This document shows positions 27,555 through 36,625 of a DNA stretch of 64,000 bases, one piece after another. This DNA is from Halorientalis litorea (lineage in GTDB: Archaea > Halobacteriota > Halobacteria > Halobacteriales > Haloarculaceae), in NCBI RefSeq assembly GCF_023028225.1, contig NZ_CP095482.1:248001-312000 (forward strand). The letters are read 5' to 3'. Positions within the stretch are counted from its first letter, which is position 1. The number at the start of each line of letters is the position of its first letter. A program made the position numbers and the translations under genes. Below the pieces are notes generated by a model. That model was not told the DNA's origin. It saw only the letters and a list, made by a program, of their open reading frames with translations, and made no database searches.

Positions 27555-28313
27555 TCAGCCCCCTGACCCGACGCCGTCGACTGTCTGTCCGCCCGTCACG
27601 TCGAGGAACACGTCTTCGAGCGTCCGTTCCGCCCCAGTCGCGGCACGCTCGGTCAGGGCCGCCGGTGCCCCCTCGGCCACGAGTCGTCCGTCGCTGAGGA
27701 CGCCGACGGTGTCGGCGAGTTCCTCGACGACGGACAGGACGTGTGAGGAGAGGAAGACGGTCCGGCCCTCCGCGGCCAGTTCGGCGACTAAATCCTGCAC
27801 TGTCCGGGCCGCGCGCGGGTCGAGTCCGCTGGTCGGTTCGTCGAGAAAGAGGACGGCCGGGTCCTGCAACACCGTTCCGGCGAGTGCCGTCTTCTGCCGC
27901 ATCCCCTGCGAGTACGTCCGAATCGGGTCCTCCGCGGCGTCGGCCAAGCCGAACCGTTCGACCAGCGAGTCGACGCGCTCGCGGTCTGTGGGCGGCAGGT
28001 CACGGAGGTCCGCGAGGTACGCGAGGTGCTCCCGTGCCGTGAGTTCCTCGTAGACGGGCGGCGTCTCCGGCAGGTACGCGATTCGCTCGACCACGGCGTC
28101 GCGGTCCGAGACGTGTTCGCCCGCCACCCACGCGTCGCCGCTCGTCGGCCGCGTGAGCGTCGTCAGCATCCGCATCGTCGTCGTCTTCCCCGCGCCGTTC
28201 GGGCCGAGAAAGCCGTACACCTCGCCCGACGGAATCGAGAGGTCGAGCGACGCCACTGCCGTCGCGTCGCCGTACGCCTTGTGTAACGAGTCCGTCTCGA
28301 TAGCTGGGGGCAT
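27555..28313 (-). CDS. ABC-2-type transporter ATP-binding protein
   Basis: A 252-residue ATPase with FLGPNGAGKTTT (Walker A), YSQGMRQKTALAG (signature) and LFLDEPTSGLDP (Walker B), plus SSHVLSVVEEL. This is the drug/ABC-2 class. ATG 28311-28313 (MPPAIETDSLHKAYG) is chosen over an in-frame GTG at 28325. It sits 31 bases after the gins51 stop and directly before its permease. Confidence 0.93.
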   Translation of the reverse strand: MPPAIETDSLHKAYGDATAVASLDLSIPSGEVYGFLGPNGAGKTTTMRMLTTLTRPTSGDAWVAGEHVSDRDAVVERIAYLPETPPVYEELTAREHLAYLADLRDLPPTDRERVDSLVERFGLADAAEDPIRTYSQGMRQKTALAGTVLQDPAVLFLDEPTSGLDPRAARTVQDLVAELAAEGRTVFLSSHVLSVVEELADTVGVLSDGRLVAEGAPAALTERAATGAERTLEDVFLDVTGGQTVDGVGSGG

Positions 28314-28344
28314 TGTGCTGTACACTGACCGCCCGCCGGGACAC

Positions 28345-29337
28345 TCAGTCGAGACGCTCGGCGGCGTCGCGCTCGACCAACGGGGCCGCGTTCGCCGTCG
28401 GGAGCGTCACTACGTCTTCCGAGGAGAGGTCGTACTGGCGTTCGTCGACGCAGAATATCTCGCCCACGTCCTCGGTGATGCGAACCGTCGAGCGGTCGAC
28501 CCGCGTCTCGCCGCCGTCGGACCGACGCGCCGTCGCTTCCCCGTCTGTCTCCTCGGGCACGCCACCGGCTGGCGGTGCCGGAGCGGCCTCCGTCTCGTCT
28601 GTCGATGTCTCCGGCCGGTCGGCCGGGGGCTGTGACTCCGGTCCCGCCGCGTCGTCCGGTCCCGAACCGGGCGTCGGCACGTCGTCGGCTCCCACCGGTT
28701 CGGTGCCCGGGCTTGGTGCGGTGTCTGTCCCAGTTTCGGCGGGGGTATCACGGTCCGTGTCCGGCGGTGGCGTCTCGGGCGGGTGTTCCCGCGTCGAGTC
28801 GGTCGAACCGGACCCGTCGTCCGGTGACGCGGTCGTGCCGTCGGGCGACGCGTCGCTGCCCATCAGGTCGGCCGCACCGACGCCCTGACTCTCGTCCGCT
28901 GTCGGCTGTGCCGGGTCGGCCGCGCCCCCGGTGTCGGGCGTCGGCGCGTCCGTGTTGTCGAGGGCGGCGAACACCTGCTCGCGATTCTGCTCGATGGACT
29001 GGACGAGGTTCTCGAACAGCGTCCGCTCCTCGGCGGTCAGCCCCTCGTCTTCGGTCGGCATGTCGGCCGCGGCGAACGAGGCCATCTTGACGAGTTTGCC
29101 GACCCGGCGTTCGTAGATGGCCTCGACCGTCTGCTCTGCAGTCTTGATGTCGTCGGTCAAGCGGTTGACCTCCGGCGCGTCGAACGGGTCGTCGGCGCGC
29201 GCGGCGGCGGCCTCACGCTCCTCGCGCAGTTCGGCGACGAGCGTGCCGGCGTCCTCGTAGAACGACTCGCGGAGTTGCTGGAGGCTGTCGCTCTGTCGCT
29301 CGCGGTCCCGAACCGATTGGAGTTCGTCTAGATTCAT
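28345..29337 (-). CDS. gins51: GINS subunit Gins51
   Basis: The N-terminal helical domain (residues 1-130, MNLDELQSVRDRERQS.. to LFENLVQSIEQNREQVFAAL) matches the archaeal Gins51/Gins15 A domain. The last 60 residues (VRITEDVGEIFCVDERQYDLSSEDVVTLP...) fit the B domain. A 130-residue Pro/Thr/Asp-rich linker separates them, longer than usual. GINS ties MCM to the replisome. ATGA overlap with priS. Confidence 0.9.
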   Translation of the reverse strand: MNLDELQSVRDRERQSDSLQQLRESFYEDAGTLVAELREEREAAAARADDPFDAPEVNRLTDDIKTAEQTVEAIYERRVGKLVKMASFAAADMPTEDEGLTAEERTLFENLVQSIEQNREQVFAALDNTDAPTPDTGGAADPAQPTADESQGVGAADLMGSDASPDGTTASPDDGSGSTDSTREHPPETPPPDTDRDTPAETGTDTAPSPGTEPVGADDVPTPGSGPDDAAGPESQPPADRPETSTDETEAAPAPPAGGVPEETDGEATARRSDGGETRVDRSTVRITEDVGEIFCVDERQYDLSSEDVVTLPTANAAPLVERDAAERLD

Positions 29338-30515
29338 GCCTCCGGACCCTTCTCGGCGCGGCCTCTCGCCATCAGGAACACGCCGAGGTGCTCTGGAACG
29401 GTACGATTGCCCTCCGACAGTGTAAAACTATCGCCGTCGAGTTCGACCGGGCCGCCCTCCGTCACTTCGACAGTGATGTCGTGACCGCGGAACGTATCCG
29501 GCACGGCGTCGACCAGCGGGTCGAAGTCCGCGAGCGCGTCCCGGTCGATGCGTCTGACTGCCAACCCGCTCCCGCCGTGGAGGCTCCCGGGAAGCCGGAT
29601 GAGCCGGTTCGTGTCCGTCGTCACCGGTTCGTCGATTGGCGCGTTGTCGGCCGCGACGACGTCCGCCATCAGTATCTTCGCTATCTGTACGAACGCCGAG
29701 TGGACGTCGATGTTCCCCTGCCGTATTTGACCGCGGTTGGTCCGGGCCGCGTTCAGTGCGGCGGTGGCCTTCCCCTCGCCGACGTTCTCGAACTCCCGCA
29801 ACCGCTCGATTGCCGCGTCCTCGTCCATCGCGAGCAGTTCGTCGGTGAACGAGACGATGTGGTCCAGCGCGCGCTTGCTCCACCCGCCCTCCGTCGAGAG
29901 CGTGCGCTTCTGGGCGGGACTCGTCCGGCCCGCCTCGCCGCCGACCGCCTCCTCGTCGATGAGCGCGTCGAACTCCAGTCCGATGCCGCGCACGTAGTCG
30001 ACGATTTCGCGGCGCGCGTCGCGTTCGAGTTCGAACACACTCTCGTCGCGGACGTGGACGTGGTAGCCCCGCCCGCCCGAGAACACGACGGTCAGGTCCT
30101 CGAACCCGAAGTCACGCTCCAGAAAATCGAGCAGGCGGAGGAGAGCGTCCTTACACTTCGCCAGCATCTCGGCGTAGGAGTCCTCGCCGAGTTCGACCGA
30201 CGGGAGGTGGTCGGCGTCGAGGTCGAAGACGAGGTCCGAGCCACGCCACCCCTTCTCGCTCATGCTCGACGCGCTCGGGTCGTCGTACCGACCGGCCGAG
30301 AAGTAGACGTGACGTGGCCGTTCGCGTTCGAGAAAGGAGTCTATCGTCCCCACGTCGAGCAGGGACTCGTGCCGGACCATCGTCGTGCCGGGCCCCTCGG
30401 TCCACGGGATGTACCCCCACTCGCGCTCGTTCGCGTCCGGCGGTGGCGTCAGGTCCGCCCGGCGATAGTAGTCGCCGAACCGGCCCCTGAGGTACGCCCG
30501 CGTTCGCTCCTCCAT
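29334..30515 (-). CDS. priS: DNA primase small (catalytic) subunit
   Basis: The 393-residue protein has the primase catalytic motif DLVFDLDADHL (about residues 94-104), with the two metal-binding aspartates, and FSGGRGYHVHVRDE. RTLSTEGGWSKRALDH and NIDVHSAF follow. PriS makes RNA/DNA primers with PriL. An ACTTTTCC/GCTTTAGCC box lies upstream of the ATG (30513-30515). Translational coupling to gins51 is conserved in haloarchaea. Confidence 0.97.
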   Translation of the reverse strand: MEERTRAYLRGRFGDYYRRADLTPPPDANEREWGYIPWTEGPGTTMVRHESLLDVGTIDSFLERERPRHVYFSAGRYDDPSASSMSEKGWRGSDLVFDLDADHLPSVELGEDSYAEMLAKCKDALLRLLDFLERDFGFEDLTVVFSGGRGYHVHVRDESVFELERDARREIVDYVRGIGLEFDALIDEEAVGGEAGRTSPAQKRTLSTEGGWSKRALDHIVSFTDELLAMDEDAAIERLREFENVGEGKATAALNAARTNRGQIRQGNIDVHSAFVQIAKILMADVVAADNAPIDEPVTTDTNRLIRLPGSLHGGSGLAVRRIDRDALADFDPLVDAVPDTFRGHDITVEVTEGGPVELDGDSFTLSEGNRTVPEHLGVFLMARGRAEKGPEA

Positions 30516-30608
30516 GCTACAACGGGGTTGGAAAAGTAGGGGCTAAAGCGTTTCCGCTCCGGGACGGGACACGCGGCAACGAGGCATCGCCCACGGCACC
30601 CCGTGCCA

Positions 30609-31097
30609 CTACCCGAGGAGGTCCTGCAGGCGTTGTCTGATGCCGCCGCCGGTGCCGAGTTTCAAGTAGTAGGCGTCCCCGCCGTCCTCGTAGTAGCCCT
30701 CGATGCGGCGTTTGATGGTGAAGCCGATGTGTTCGTAGAAGCCGATCGCCGGGTCGTTTGTAGTGCGGGCGTGACAGGACACGGTGGAGTGGTCCTCGGC
30801 GACGCGCGCGATGAGTCGCTCGCCGAACCCCTCGTCCCGGTAGTCGGGATGGACGGCGAGAAAGAGAACGTAGCCGTCACGCCGGACAGCGGCAAAACCC
30901 ACGAGTTGCTCCTGGTCGACCGGCCCGCTCTCGAAGTAACAGTAGACGGTCGACCGGCGGTAGGCGTCGCGGAAGAAGCCCCGCCGCTGTCTGAGGACGC
31001 CCTCACGGTCCCGGATTTCCTCCTTCAACTCCCACGCGTCCCCGACGTAGGTGTCGGCACCCGGGTCGACTACGCGCCGTTCGATTGTGGCGCTCAC
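30609..31097 (-). CDS. GNAT-family N-acetyltransferase
   Basis: The 162-residue protein starts with GTG at 31095-31097. It has the GNAT acetyl-CoA motif LAVHPDYRDEGFGERLIARV (R-x-x-G-x-G/A type), then FYEHIGFTIKRRIEGYY, typical of RimI-like N-terminal or small-molecule acetyltransferases. The substrate is unknown. It lies upstream of priS on the same strand with a 93-base gap. Confidence 0.87.
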   Translation of the reverse strand: MSATIERRVVDPGADTYVGDAWELKEEIRDREGVLRQRRGFFRDAYRRSTVYCYFESGPVDQEQLVGFAAVRRDGYVLFLAVHPDYRDEGFGERLIARVAEDHSTVSCHARTTNDPAIGFYEHIGFTIKRRIEGYYEDGGDAYYLKLGTGGGIRQRLQDLLG

Positions 31098-31251
31098 TAC
31101 CCCACCGATAGCGGGTTGACGATATTAACTCCACCGCCACAATGTCGAGACGCCGCCATCCGCCCCGTCCGATAGTGTCGGTCCGAGAATACGTCTCGGC
31201 TGGCGTTCCCGTCAACCGACACCGACGGCCGGACCGAAGAGGGGACAGGGG

Positions 31252-31683
31252 ATGGCGACGAAGAGTCGGGTCGTGAGCTACACCCTCCGCGACCACACGG
31301 CGGACGTGGCCGTCGAAGCGACCGGGCCGACCCTCGATTCGGTGTTCGGTGCCGTCGCCGACGGCCTCACCGCGGCGATGTGCGAGACGGTCCCCGACGA
31401 CGGTGACCGTTTCACAATCGACGTGCGGGCCGAGAGCCGCGAGGCACTGCTGTTCGACTACCTCGGCGACCTCATCTACGAGCGCGACGTACGCGGTATC
31501 CTCCCCGCCGACAACGAGGCGTCCGTCCGCCACGACGGGGCGGACTGGGTGTGCGAGGCGAGTGCCCGAGGGGTCCCGCTCGACGCGGTGGTCGCTCGCG
31601 AAGTGAAGGCCGTCACGTACTCCGAGATGGACCTCACGGAGACAGACGACGGCTGGCACGCGTACGTCGTCTTCGACGTGTAA
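31252..31683 (+). CDS. archease, RtcB activator
   Basis: The 143-residue protein has the archease signatures YTLRDHTADVAVEATG (metal-binding Asp/His), ALLFDYLGDLIYERDV and VKAVTYSEMDL. Archease speeds RtcB guanylation and multiple turnover in tRNA splicing. The rtcB gene lies 540 bases downstream on the same strand, a known association. GGGGACAGGGG precedes ATG 31252. Confidence 0.93.
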   Translation: MATKSRVVSYTLRDHTADVAVEATGPTLDSVFGAVADGLTAAMCETVPDDGDRFTIDVRAESREALLFDYLGDLIYERDVRGILPADNEASVRHDGADWVCEASARGVPLDAVVAREVKAVTYSEMDLTETDDGWHAYVVFDV

Positions 31684-31804
31684 CCCGCTAGAACGTTACG
31701 GGGACGCAGTGGAGAGTACCGACCGCCGCCAGCCACCGCATCGCCGCACGCGCCGCGACGAGAACGGTAACTATATGTTCGACGACTGTGAGGAAAAGCG
31801 TGGT

Positions 31805-32122
31805 ATGGCCACTCGTGACTCTCGGGGCGGTAGTGGGACGAAACTTCCCGACGTGGTGTCGTTCGACATCGCACAGCTGACCCGACTGAGTTGGGAACTC
31901 GGGTCACGCATCGTCGACGGCGAGGAGTCGGCACACCACGGGACGTGGCGACACACGCGCACGTCGTGGGAGTTATCGGCGTTCCGCGCGACGACCAACA
32001 CGGACATCGTCACCGTGCAGACGCCGGTGGGACGGGAGCGGTTCTACGGTGTCGCCCGGTCGGACCTGCAGTCCGCGCTTTCGAGTCTCGACACCGCCGA
32101 ACCGTGGCAGCGCGTCGAGTGA
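31805..32122 (+). CDS. uncharacterised 105-aa haloarchaeal protein between archease and rtcB
   Basis: The start at ATG 31805 (MATRDSRGG) has a strong AACTATATG box about 32 bases upstream; an earlier in-frame ATG at 31709 is unlikely. After a Gly/Ser/Arg N-terminus, the body (LPDVVSFDIAQLTRLSWELGSRIV, HTRTSWELSAFRATTN, TPVGRERFYGVARSDLQSALSSL) is a mix of helices and strands without known motifs. Position only suggests a link to RNA ligation or repair. Confidence 0.7.
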   Translation: MATRDSRGGSGTKLPDVVSFDIAQLTRLSWELGSRIVDGEESAHHGTWRHTRTSWELSAFRATTNTDIVTVQTPVGRERFYGVARSDLQSALSSLDTAEPWQRVE

Positions 32123-32226
32123 CAGTCGCCGCGGCTCGCCGTCGGCCGTCCGACCAGTCCGTCCGTAGGCCGTGGCGCGACTGACCAGTCGTAATCTATT
32201 CCCCGATGCTCGGGCGAGGTGTGTGT

Positions 32227-35118
32227 ATGACCACCTACGACGCCGACGGCATCACCCTCGAACGGGTCCGTGAGTTCGTCTGGGAGATTCCACAGCAGGA
32301 CGGGATGAACGCCCCGGCCCGCGTCCTCGCCAGCGAGACGCTCTTGGACGAGATTTCACAGGACAAGACCCTCCAGCAACTCAAGAACGCCGCCCACCTG
32401 CCGGGTGTCCGCAAGCACGCCATCTGCATGCCGGACGGCCACCAAGGGTACGGTTTCCCGGTCGGCGGCGTGGCCGGCATCGATGCCGAAAACGGCTGTA
32501 TTTCGCCGGGAGCGGTCGGCTACGACATCAACTGCTTGCCGGGCGATACGGACGTGCGGTTGTCGTTCGAGCGGCGAGCGGACATCGAGTCGCTACGCGA
32601 ACGGTTCGAGGACGAGCGAGCGGTCGTCGCGGGGGACCGACTGACCGAATCCGACATTCGGCTGTTCACTGAATCCGGAACGAAACCGGTGTACGAGGTG
32701 GAGACGGAGACTGGCGAACGAATCGAAGCGACTGCCGACCATCCGTTCCGGACTCCCGAGGGGATGGTCGAGTTGTCCGACCTCACGCCCGGCGACGAGG
32801 TGACAGTCCAGCCGTTCCGCGGCATCGAGGACGAACGCCCCGAAGAGTTCACCGTCGTCTCGGAGGACGAGTTCGACGACGCGAACCCGCAACTCGTTCG
32901 GGTATTGAAAGAGCGCGACCTGTTGCCGCTGAAATCGACCGATGAGGCGTTCAATCGACTGCTCAAACTCGTCGGCTACCACGTCGGGGACGGGTCACTC
33001 GGTGGCGAAGGGCAGGTCTGGTTCTACGGTGAACCGGAAGACCTCGAATCGATACGCGAGGACGTTCAGCGGGTCGGTTTCACGCCGTCGAAAGTGTATT
33101 CGCGAGAGCGAGAGCACGAGATCGACGGGAACGAGTTCGAGCGAACCGAGTACAGTTTCAAGACCACCTCGAAGGCACTCAGAAAGCTGCTGATAGCACT
33201 CGGTATCCCGGATGGACCGAAGGTATCGTCCGGATTCACGACGCCGGAGTACTTCGACCGGCTCACGAACTGGCAGCAGGCCCTCTACTTCCGTGCGTAT
33301 TTCGGCGCGGAGATGAACGAACCGTCCGCACAGCACGACAAGAACCTCTACTGCCCGAAAGTGTCCCAGACGCGAACTGCCGAGACCGAACCCGCGGGGC
33401 GGGAGTTCTTCGAGGACGTGCGCACCCTGCTCGCTGACCTCGGCATCGAGACGAACGAACTGGAGGTATTCGAGACTGACTCGAACGCTGACCACGAGAC
33501 GGTGCGGCTCCGTCTCGGCGTCAAGAACGATTCGGAGAACCTCGTCCGCTTCTACTCGACGGTGGGGTACGCGTACAACCACCACAAACGCCGCGAAGCT
33601 GTCAAAGCCATCCAGTACCTCACCACGAAAGAGCGCGAACGCGAGCGACGCGCCCACGTCGCCGACAGAGCGGAGGCACTCGCGGACGGCGGGGAAGACA
33701 TCGACGATATCAAATCCGAGTTCGACATCAACGAACGGTTCATCGAACGAAGTGTCTGGAGCGGCCGCGACACGCAACCGCGTCCCGGTGCCGATTTCCC
33801 GGGCTTCGACGAGTTCCGCGAGTCCGTCGAGGTTCGAGACGACCTCACCGTCGAGACGGAGATCGCGTCGATCACCGAGGTCGGCGAGAAACCGGTGTAC
33901 GACATCGGCGTGGCACACGCCGCGCACAACTTCATCGCGGAGGGGTTCGTCGTCTCGAACTGCGGCGTCAGGATGATGCGGACCAACCTGACCTACGACG
34001 ACGTGCAGGGCCGGGAGGAGGAACTGGTCGACGCCCTGTTCGAGGCCGTCCCGTCGGGGCTGGGCGGCGGCGGCGTCGTCGAGACGGACCAGCCGACGGT
34101 CAGAGCCATCCTCGAACGCGGGATGGACTGGGCACTCGAGGAGGGGTGGGCAATCGAGGACGACCTCGCCCACTGCGAGGACGAGGGGTATCGGCCGGAG
34201 GCGGACGCGAGCAAGGTTTCGAAGAAGGCCAAAGACCGGGGGCGCAACCAAGTGGGGTCGCTCGGGTCCGGCAACCACTTCCTCGAAGTCCAGCGGGTCA
34301 CCGACGTGTTCCGCGCGGACGTGGGCGAGGCGTTCGGCCTCTCCGAGGACCAAATCGTCGTCCTCATCCACTGCGGGTCGCGGGGACTGGGCCATCAGGT
34401 CTGCACGGACTACCTGCGAGACATCGAGCAGGCACATCAGGGGCTGTTGAACCAGTTGCCGGACAAGGAACTCGCCGCCGCGCCCGCCGGGTCACAACTC
34501 GCCGAGGACTACTACGGGGCGATGTGTGCGGCCATCAACTACGCGTGGGTCAACCGCCAACTCATCATGCACCGGACCCGCGAAGTGTTCGCGGACGTGT
34601 TCGACCGGTCGTGGGAATCGATGGACATGCACTTGCTGTACGACGTGGCCCACAACATCGCCAAGAAGGAGGTCCACACCGTGGAGGGTGGCGAAGAACG
34701 CGAACTGTTCGTCCACCGCAAGGGCGCGACGCGGGCGTTCCCGGCGGGACGACCCGAGGTGCCCGACGCCTACGCCGACGTGGGTCAACCCATCATCATC
34801 CCCGGGAGCATGGGGGCGGGGAGCTACGTCCTCCGAGGCGGCGAGAACTCGCTGGCGGAGACGTTCGGGTCGACGGCCCACGGTGCTGGGCGACTCATGT
34901 CCCGGACGCAGGCGAAAAACGAGTTCTGGGGTGAGGACGTGCAGGACGACTTGCGCGAACAGGACCACGTCTACGTGAAGGCGCAGTCGGGCGCGACGGT
35001 GGCAGAGGAGGCACCCGGCGTCTACAAGGACGTGGACGAGGTGGTTCGCGTCTCGGACGCACTGGGTATCGGCGACCGGGTGGCGCGGACGTTCCCCGTC
35101 TGTAACATCAAGGGCTGA
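32227..35118 (+). CDS. rtcB: RtcB RNA 3'-phosphate ligase containing an intein
   Basis: RtcB joins 2',3'-cyclic phosphate to 5'-OH RNA ends in tRNA splicing. The exteins (residues 1-102 and 579-963; spliced length 487) carry the metal ligands: Asp in GAVGYDIN, the Cys of CGVRMM, His in SLGSGNHFLEVQ, HCGSRGLGH, AHNIAKKE and the guanylated His in THAHGAGR-type sequence STAHGAGRLMSR. The 963-residue frame is uninterrupted. The intein sits exactly before the catalytic metal cysteine. A TAATCTATT box lies upstream of ATG 32227. Confidence 0.97.
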   Translation: MTTYDADGITLERVREFVWEIPQQDGMNAPARVLASETLLDEISQDKTLQQLKNAAHLPGVRKHAICMPDGHQGYGFPVGGVAGIDAENGCISPGAVGYDINCLPGDTDVRLSFERRADIESLRERFEDERAVVAGDRLTESDIRLFTESGTKPVYEVETETGERIEATADHPFRTPEGMVELSDLTPGDEVTVQPFRGIEDERPEEFTVVSEDEFDDANPQLVRVLKERDLLPLKSTDEAFNRLLKLVGYHVGDGSLGGEGQVWFYGEPEDLESIREDVQRVGFTPSKVYSREREHEIDGNEFERTEYSFKTTSKALRKLLIALGIPDGPKVSSGFTTPEYFDRLTNWQQALYFRAYFGAEMNEPSAQHDKNLYCPKVSQTRTAETEPAGREFFEDVRTLLADLGIETNELEVFETDSNADHETVRLRLGVKNDSENLVRFYSTVGYAYNHHKRREAVKAIQYLTTKERERERRAHVADRAEALADGGEDIDDIKSEFDINERFIERSVWSGRDTQPRPGADFPGFDEFRESVEVRDDLTVETEIASITEVGEKPVYDIGVAHAAHNFIAEGFVVSNCGVRMMRTNLTYDDVQGREEELVDALFEAVPSGLGGGGVVETDQPTVRAILERGMDWALEEGWAIEDDLAHCEDEGYRPEADASKVSKKAKDRGRNQVGSLGSGNHFLEVQRVTDVFRADVGEAFGLSEDQIVVLIHCGSRGLGHQVCTDYLRDIEQAHQGLLNQLPDKELAAAPAGSQLAEDYYGAMCAAINYAWVNRQLIMHRTREVFADVFDRSWESMDMHLLYDVAHNIAKKEVHTVEGGEERELFVHRKGATRAFPAGRPEVPDAYADVGQPIIIPGSMGAGSYVLRGGENSLAETFGSTAHGAGRLMSRTQAKNEFWGEDVQDDLREQDHVYVKAQSGATVAEEAPGVYKDVDEVVRVSDALGIGDRVARTFPVCNIKG
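32533..33960 (+). mobile_element. intein with LAGLIDADG-type homing endonuclease in rtcB
   Basis: The intein is 476 residues (residues 103-578). It starts CLPGDTDV and ends VVSN before extein Cys579. The block B TxxH motif is TADHPF (His172). Block F is VYDIGV...HNFIA. Two LAGLIDADG-type helices are seen: LVGYHVGDGS (residues 248-257) and LYFRAYFGAEM (353-363). Splicing chemistry needs Cys1 and Asn C-terminus, both present; the penultimate residue is Ser, not the usual His. Confidence 0.94.
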
Positions 35119-35191
35119 ACGGCGGGGTGCGGGCCGCCCGGCCGTTCGTCCCGCCGAAAGGGTTAGGCGGGTACCCGGTCTGTATCGGTCC

Positions 35192-36139
35192 ATGCCAGTC
35201 ACAGCCCACGACGTAGCGGCGGCCGACGGAACGCGACTGTGCCTGTGGGAGCAGTCGGCCGACGACCCGGAGCGGGCCGTCCTGTTCGTCCACGGTGCGA
35301 CCTACGCTATCCGGTCGATTTTCGCCCCCGAGGGCGCGCCGGCCCACTCGTGGTTCGGTGCCGTCGCCGACGCCGGGGCTGGCACCTTCGGCGTCGACAT
35401 CCGCGGGTACGGCGACAGCGAGCGACCGCCGGCGATGGACGCCGAGGACCCGGAGCACCTCCCCTCCCGCGCACCGGCGGCCGCCACGGACGTGCGGGCG
35501 GCCCTCGACGCCGTCCACGAGCGTGTCGACTGCCCGGTCCATCTGGTCGGCACGTCGTGGGGGACCATCGTCTGTGGGGTGCTCTTGACCGCCGCGGACG
35601 CGCCCGACGTGGCGTCGGTGACGTTCCACGCGCCGATGTACGAACCGGACCCGGCGGAGTACGGCGGGTTCGAGCCGGACCGCGCCGCGCCGACCCGGGA
35701 ACTCACGAAAGAGCGGGCCTTGGAACGCTGGAACGAACAGATTCCGCGGTCCGTGCCCGCCACTCTACGCGACGGTGACGAAGACGACGACCCGGTATTC
35801 GAGGCGTTCTGGGCGGAACTACTCCGGTCCGGGCAGGCGGGACCCGGAGGGGACAGCGTCGTCGCTCCAAACGGGACGTTGGCTGACCTCGCGGCGGCCA
35901 CCGAGGGGTCGCTGTACGACCCGAGTGCCATCGACGTGCCGACACTCGTCGTCAGGGGGACACTCGACCCCACGTCGACACGGGCGGACGCGACGGCCCT
36001 GTACGACGCGTTGGACGTGCCGGGCGACGAGGCGGCTTACGCCGAAATCGAGGGTGGCACGCACTTCGTCCACATCGAGCGGCGGTGTCGGGCACTGTAC
36101 GACACCGTGCGGGCGTTCCAGACACGCGTGGAGTCGTAG
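35192..36139 (+). CDS. alpha/beta hydrolase, 315 aa
   Basis: The nucleophile elbow is GTSWGT, the oxyanion region FVHGATY and the last motif GGTHFVHIE supply Ser and His; the Asp is in RGTLDPTS. The cap is acidic. The substrate is unknown (esterase, peptidase or haloperoxidase-like). An AGGGTTAGG box is 30 bases upstream of ATG 35192. Confidence 0.87.
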   Translation: MPVTAHDVAAADGTRLCLWEQSADDPERAVLFVHGATYAIRSIFAPEGAPAHSWFGAVADAGAGTFGVDIRGYGDSERPPAMDAEDPEHLPSRAPAAATDVRAALDAVHERVDCPVHLVGTSWGTIVCGVLLTAADAPDVASVTFHAPMYEPDPAEYGGFEPDRAAPTRELTKERALERWNEQIPRSVPATLRDGDEDDDPVFEAFWAELLRSGQAGPGGDSVVAPNGTLADLAAATEGSLYDPSAIDVPTLVVRGTLDPTSTRADATALYDALDVPGDEAAYAEIEGGTHFVHIERRCRALYDTVRAFQTRVES

Positions 36140-36151
36140 CGAGCGGCAACC

Positions 36152-36526
36152 TCAGGGTCGGAAGTCGAACCGGGGCCGGTCGATGTCGGGAGTTCGGTGA
36201 GGAACTTCCTCGCCGCCCTCGTACTTGAGGAAACTGAGATAGAAGGTGCGACCACAGCCGTCGCCCGCGGGGTCGGGGTCGTTGGCACCGCCGTCACCGA
36301 CGGCCTGCCCGGCGTCGCTGTCGGCACGCGGGTCCGGAGTGTCGGTCCCGTCGCGTCCGAGACAGACGAACTCGATGCCGTCGGCGTCGTCGAAGTCGTC
36401 GGTCGTCCCGGCGTACTCCCAGCCGTCCAGTGGTTCTCGGGAGACACACTTGTCTTGCAGGTAGCCGTCGCGCTCGACGCCCGTGACTGCCCCGCAGTAC
36501 GGACAGTGGTACGTCACTTCGACCAT
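36152..36526 (-). CDS. zinc-ribbon protein, 124 aa
   Basis: The N-terminus has CPYCG, with other cysteines at DKCVSREP, FVCLG and GDGCGRTFY, which together could bind one or two zinc ions. A long Asp/Gly/Pro-rich insert (residues 61-90) separates the last pair. Short, acidic, no catalytic motif. It may bind nucleic acid, but this is inference. The promoter box at 36548-36557 is shared with the divergent eIF2B-like gene. Confidence 0.75.
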   Translation of the reverse strand: MVEVTYHCPYCGAVTGVERDGYLQDKCVSREPLDGWEYAGTTDDFDDADGIEFVCLGRDGTDTPDPRADSDAGQAVGDGGANDPDPAGDGCGRTFYLSFLKYEGGEEVPHRTPDIDRPRFDFRP

Positions 36527-36547
36527 ACCACGGGTAGGGGACGAGGC

Positions 36548-36557
36548 GGTTTATGTG
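36548..36557. promoter_or_regulatory. possible bidirectional TATA-like box
   Basis: ggtttatgtg on the plus strand reads cacataaacc on the minus strand. It is 26 bases upstream of the zinc-ribbon ATG (36526) and about 75 bases before ATG 36626. On the plus strand it would give a leader of about 45 bases. Confidence 0.35.
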
Positions 36558-36625
36558 TCTCTACTCGGCAGACGGGCGTCGGACAGCCCAGAAGGTACTT
36601 CCCCGGTGCAACCGACAGTCAGGAT

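Noticed and set aside
32533-33960. Insertion or frameshift that breaks rtcB
   Set aside because: The insertion is in frame, with complete N- and C-terminal intein motifs, so it is an intein and not a break.
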